A DNA stretch of 7,298 bases from Oscillospiraceae bacterium. GTDB taxonomy: Bacteria > Bacillota > Clostridia > Oscillospirales > Oscillospiraceae. The translations under genes and the position numbers were made by a program. The notes below the pieces were generated by a model. It was given only the letters and a program-made list of their open reading frames with translations, searched no databases and had not been told where the DNA came from. Location: contig CACXHI010000209.1 of the NCBI GenBank assembly GCA_902767395.1, positions 1 through 7,298 on the forward strand, given 5' to 3'. Positions 5,445-7,298 of the stretch are shown here, piece by piece (the first letter of the stretch is position 1; each line of letters opens with the position of its first letter).

Positions 5445-7298
5445 ATGAAAACACTCACCCGCATCACCGTCCTTTTGCTCTGCCTGCTCCTTTTGGCAGG
5501 GCCGGTTCTGGCTGTGGAGCCGACTGCGCTTGTACCGCAGACGCCCGCAGCAGAAGAACAAACCGAAGCTGCGCTCCCCTTTGAAACGCAGCAGACAGAA
5601 GCTGAGGCCCCAACCTCTGCGGTTGAGACCACCGAGGAGCCCATTGAAACGGAGCGCACCGAGGCCACCGCGACCGAGAATTCCGCCGCACCGGAGGTTG
5701 ACGCGCTCTCCCCGGCGCAGTCCGCCGACCGGACCGAGCAGCCTGCCGCGCCGATGGCTGAGGTCGCGCAGCCCCCCAAGCCGTTCTCCGAAATGACCGA
5801 CGCAGAAATCATCGACTGGTTCCACCTGAAAACAAAGTGGTCCCAGCAGGCTCTGATTTTTGCCGTGCGCAACGGCCTGATGGTCGGCGTCTCGGCCCAT
5901 GATCTGGCCCCGAAGAACAACACCACGCAGGCGGAGCTCGCCACGATCATGATGTGCATCCTGAAGACCCAAAAGCTGGCCGATCTTTCCGGCTATCAGG
6001 GCGTCAAGCGCAAGGCTTGGTATTACACCTACATGCAGCTCGCCGTTTCCCTCGGCATGTTCCCCGTCGCGGATCCCTCCTCCAGGATTCTGACACCCAA
6101 CACCTACGTCACTCGTGAAGAGGTGTTTGTCGTTCTGGCACGTCTGTTCGGCGTCAAGAGCAACAGCCGTCAGGGAATCTACCGCTTCAGCGACTGGGCG
6201 GACGTCAGCGATTGGTCCGCCAACGAGATCTCCGCCATGATCGAACGCGGAAACATTGCCGGCAACAACGGAAAGATTCTGCCCAAGGACAAAATCACCC
6301 GCGAGGAGCTTGCAACGGTCATTATGGGCTTTTTGAACAAGCTCGGTACAAAGATGGATTCCCAGAGCTTTACCGGGCGGATGGCCCTTGCCTCCAGCAC
6401 GGTTCCCGCGAACACCACCGTCAACGGCGATTTGATCATGAGCACGGATGCCACTTCCATTTCGCTCAACCGTCTGACTGTAACCGGCCATCTGATTCTT
6501 CAGGGTAACGACATGGTGAATCTCACCATGACCGGCTGCAACGTTCAGGAGCTGGTTCTGTGCCGCCCTGCGACGGTTTCATCCGACAAGAAGCTGAACA
6601 CAGTTACGGTGCTCGACGCCGGGCGCTTACACTGTTCTGCCGCAGTTGTGAACGTTTTTGGCGGCCTCATCGTATATGAAGGCAGTCAGATCGACACGGT
6701 GAACCTGATGGATGACGCCCGAATGACCGTCTATGGAACCATTAAGCAGGCCAACGTACTCGGCGAGCGGGTCTACATCAACGGCTCCGGCAAGATCCAG
6801 ACGCTGGAGCGGCGAGGCACGCTTCTGGGCAACGACTGTCCGACCGGCAAAACGGTGGACAATCCCTACAAAACGATGGAATCCGCGACTGCGACCCGCA
6901 CGGACTCCGGCGTCGCAAGCGAGGCGAATCAGCAGCTCACGCTGAGCCTAAAGCTCTCCAACATGCCGGAAGGCTGGTCGGAATGTGACGTGCAGTGGTA
7001 TGTAGACGGCGATCTGATCTCCTCTTCCAAGCGCAGCCTTCTGAAGGAGGGCAGCGTCATCTCTGCGAAGCACAATTTCCACGACCCCCTGTTCGCCGGC
7101 AAAGCCTCCGCAGCGGTCAAGGTGTTCGTCACCTGCAAGGGCAAACGGACGCAGCTTTATCAGGGCAGCGTCACACTGGAAACGCCTGTCTCTGTGATTG
7201 CCGGACTCATTCGGACGCAGAACGTTCAGGGCTCGCTGCGCGCTACAGGAACGCTCTACAGCTACATGAGCAACAGCGGCGGATACATGACGCTTTCC
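5445..7298 (+). CDS. Secreted S-layer homology (SLH) domain protein with beta-helix-like and Ig-like regions (3' end beyond window)
   Basis: The frame is open from ATG 5445 to the window end (618 codons, no stop). Residues 1-23 form a Sec signal peptide (MKTLTRI, a Leu-rich core, then GPVLA with likely cleavage before V24; no lipobox). Residues 25-113 are a Glu/Thr/Ala/Pro-rich low-complexity linker with repeated TE pairs. Three SLH-like modules follow: about 132-174 (SQQALIFAVRNGLMVG, then TTQAELATIMMCIL), about 190-238 (YMQLAVSLGMFPV, then VTREEVFVVLARLFGV) and 248-300 (FSDWADVSDWSANEISAMIERGNIAGNN, key ITREELATVIM). SLH modules anchor proteins to secondary cell-wall polymers. Residues 326-458 consist of short hydrophobic strands with recurrent turns (VNGDLIM, VTGHLILQGND, VVNVFGGLIVYEGS, MTVYGTIKQANVLG), resembling a parallel beta-helix. 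Residues 496-580 look like an Ig-type beta-sandwich (VQWYVDGDLI). Any catalytic C-terminal domain would lie outside the window. The exact function is unknown; a cell-wall-associated structural or wall-modifying protein is the inference. Confidence 0.87.
   Translation, partial: MKTLTRITVLLLCLLLLAGPVLAVEPTALVPQTPAAEEQTEAALPFETQQTEAEAPTSAVETTEEPIETERTEATATENSAAPEVDALSPAQSADRTEQPAAPMAEVAQPPKPFSEMTDAEIIDWFHLKTKWSQQALIFAVRNGLMVGVSAHDLAPKNNTTQAELATIMMCILKTQKLADLSGYQGVKRKAWYYTYMQLAVSLGMFPVADPSSRILTPNTYVTREEVFVVLARLFGVKSNSRQGIYRFSDWADVSDWSANEISAMIERGNIAGNNGKILPKDKITREELATVIMGFLNKLGTKMDSQSFTGRMALASSTVPANTTVNGDLIMSTDATSISLNRLTVTGHLILQGNDMVNLTMTGCNVQELVLCRPATVSSDKKLNTVTVLDAGRLHCSAAVVNVFGGLIVYEGSQIDTVNLMDDARMTVYGTIKQANVLGERVYINGSGKIQTLERRGTLLGNDCPTGKTVDNPYKTMESATATRTDSGVASEANQQLTLSLKLSNMPEGWSECDVQWYVDGDLISSSKRSLLKEGSVISAKHNFHDPLFAGKASAAVKVFVTCKGKRTQLYQGSVTLETPVSVIAGLIRTQNVQGSLRATGTLYSYMSNSGGYMTLS

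Noticed and set aside
5313..6491. 392-codon open frame on the minus strand
   Set aside because: Antisense to the SLH gene and overlaps the queT promoter. Its Gly/Leu/Arg-rich translation reflects codon bias of the true gene.

Overview
The window is ordinary chromosomal DNA of a Gram-positive-type bacterium. High-GC codon use, strong GGAGG-type ribosome binding sites, a RecD2 helicase without RecBC, an actin-like MreB/Mbl protein, a QueT queuosine-precursor transporter under a preQ1-I riboswitch, and a secreted S-layer-homology (SLH) protein together point to Bacillota, class Clostridia. A GC-rich gut lineage of the Oscillospirales is my best guess, by inference only. There are no tRNAs, rRNAs, CRISPR arrays, insertion sequences or phage genes.

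Layout. Bases 1-2690 hold recD2 (its 5' end lies outside the window) and a ComF-family phosphoribosyltransferase gene joined to it by an ATGA stop/start overlap. The mreB/mbl-type gene follows after 40 bp, so these three probably form one operon. A 119-bp gap with an imperfect inverted repeat separates mreB from an AIM24/TIGR00266-family gene (3882-4583). That gene converges with queT on the minus strand (4628-5161). The two stop codons are 44 bp apart, and a perfect 27-bp inverted repeat with a 12-nt loop spans the junction, apparently a two-way terminator that also encodes the last residues of the AIM24 protein.

The 283-bp region between queT and the last gene is regulatory. On the minus strand it reads, in order: a near-consensus promoter (TTGACA, 16 nt, TACAAT with an extended -10), a preQ1-I riboswitch aptamer, a GNRA-capped hairpin, an intrinsic terminator, the Shine-Dalgarno site and the queT start. 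On the plus strand it holds a weak candidate promoter and a leader hairpin for the last gene. That gene runs from 5445 off the right edge and encodes a secreted protein with a signal peptide, a Thr/Glu/Ala/Pro-rich linker, three SLH modules, a beta-helix-like repeat region and an Ig-like region.

Functionally the window combines DNA maintenance (recD2), a competence-type PRTase, cell-shape control, a conserved protein of unknown role, queuosine-precursor salvage and a cell-envelope protein. No unknown multi-gene system is visible. The items most worth a second look are the queT leader RNA, the long hairpin that overlaps coding sequence, and the modular SLH protein.
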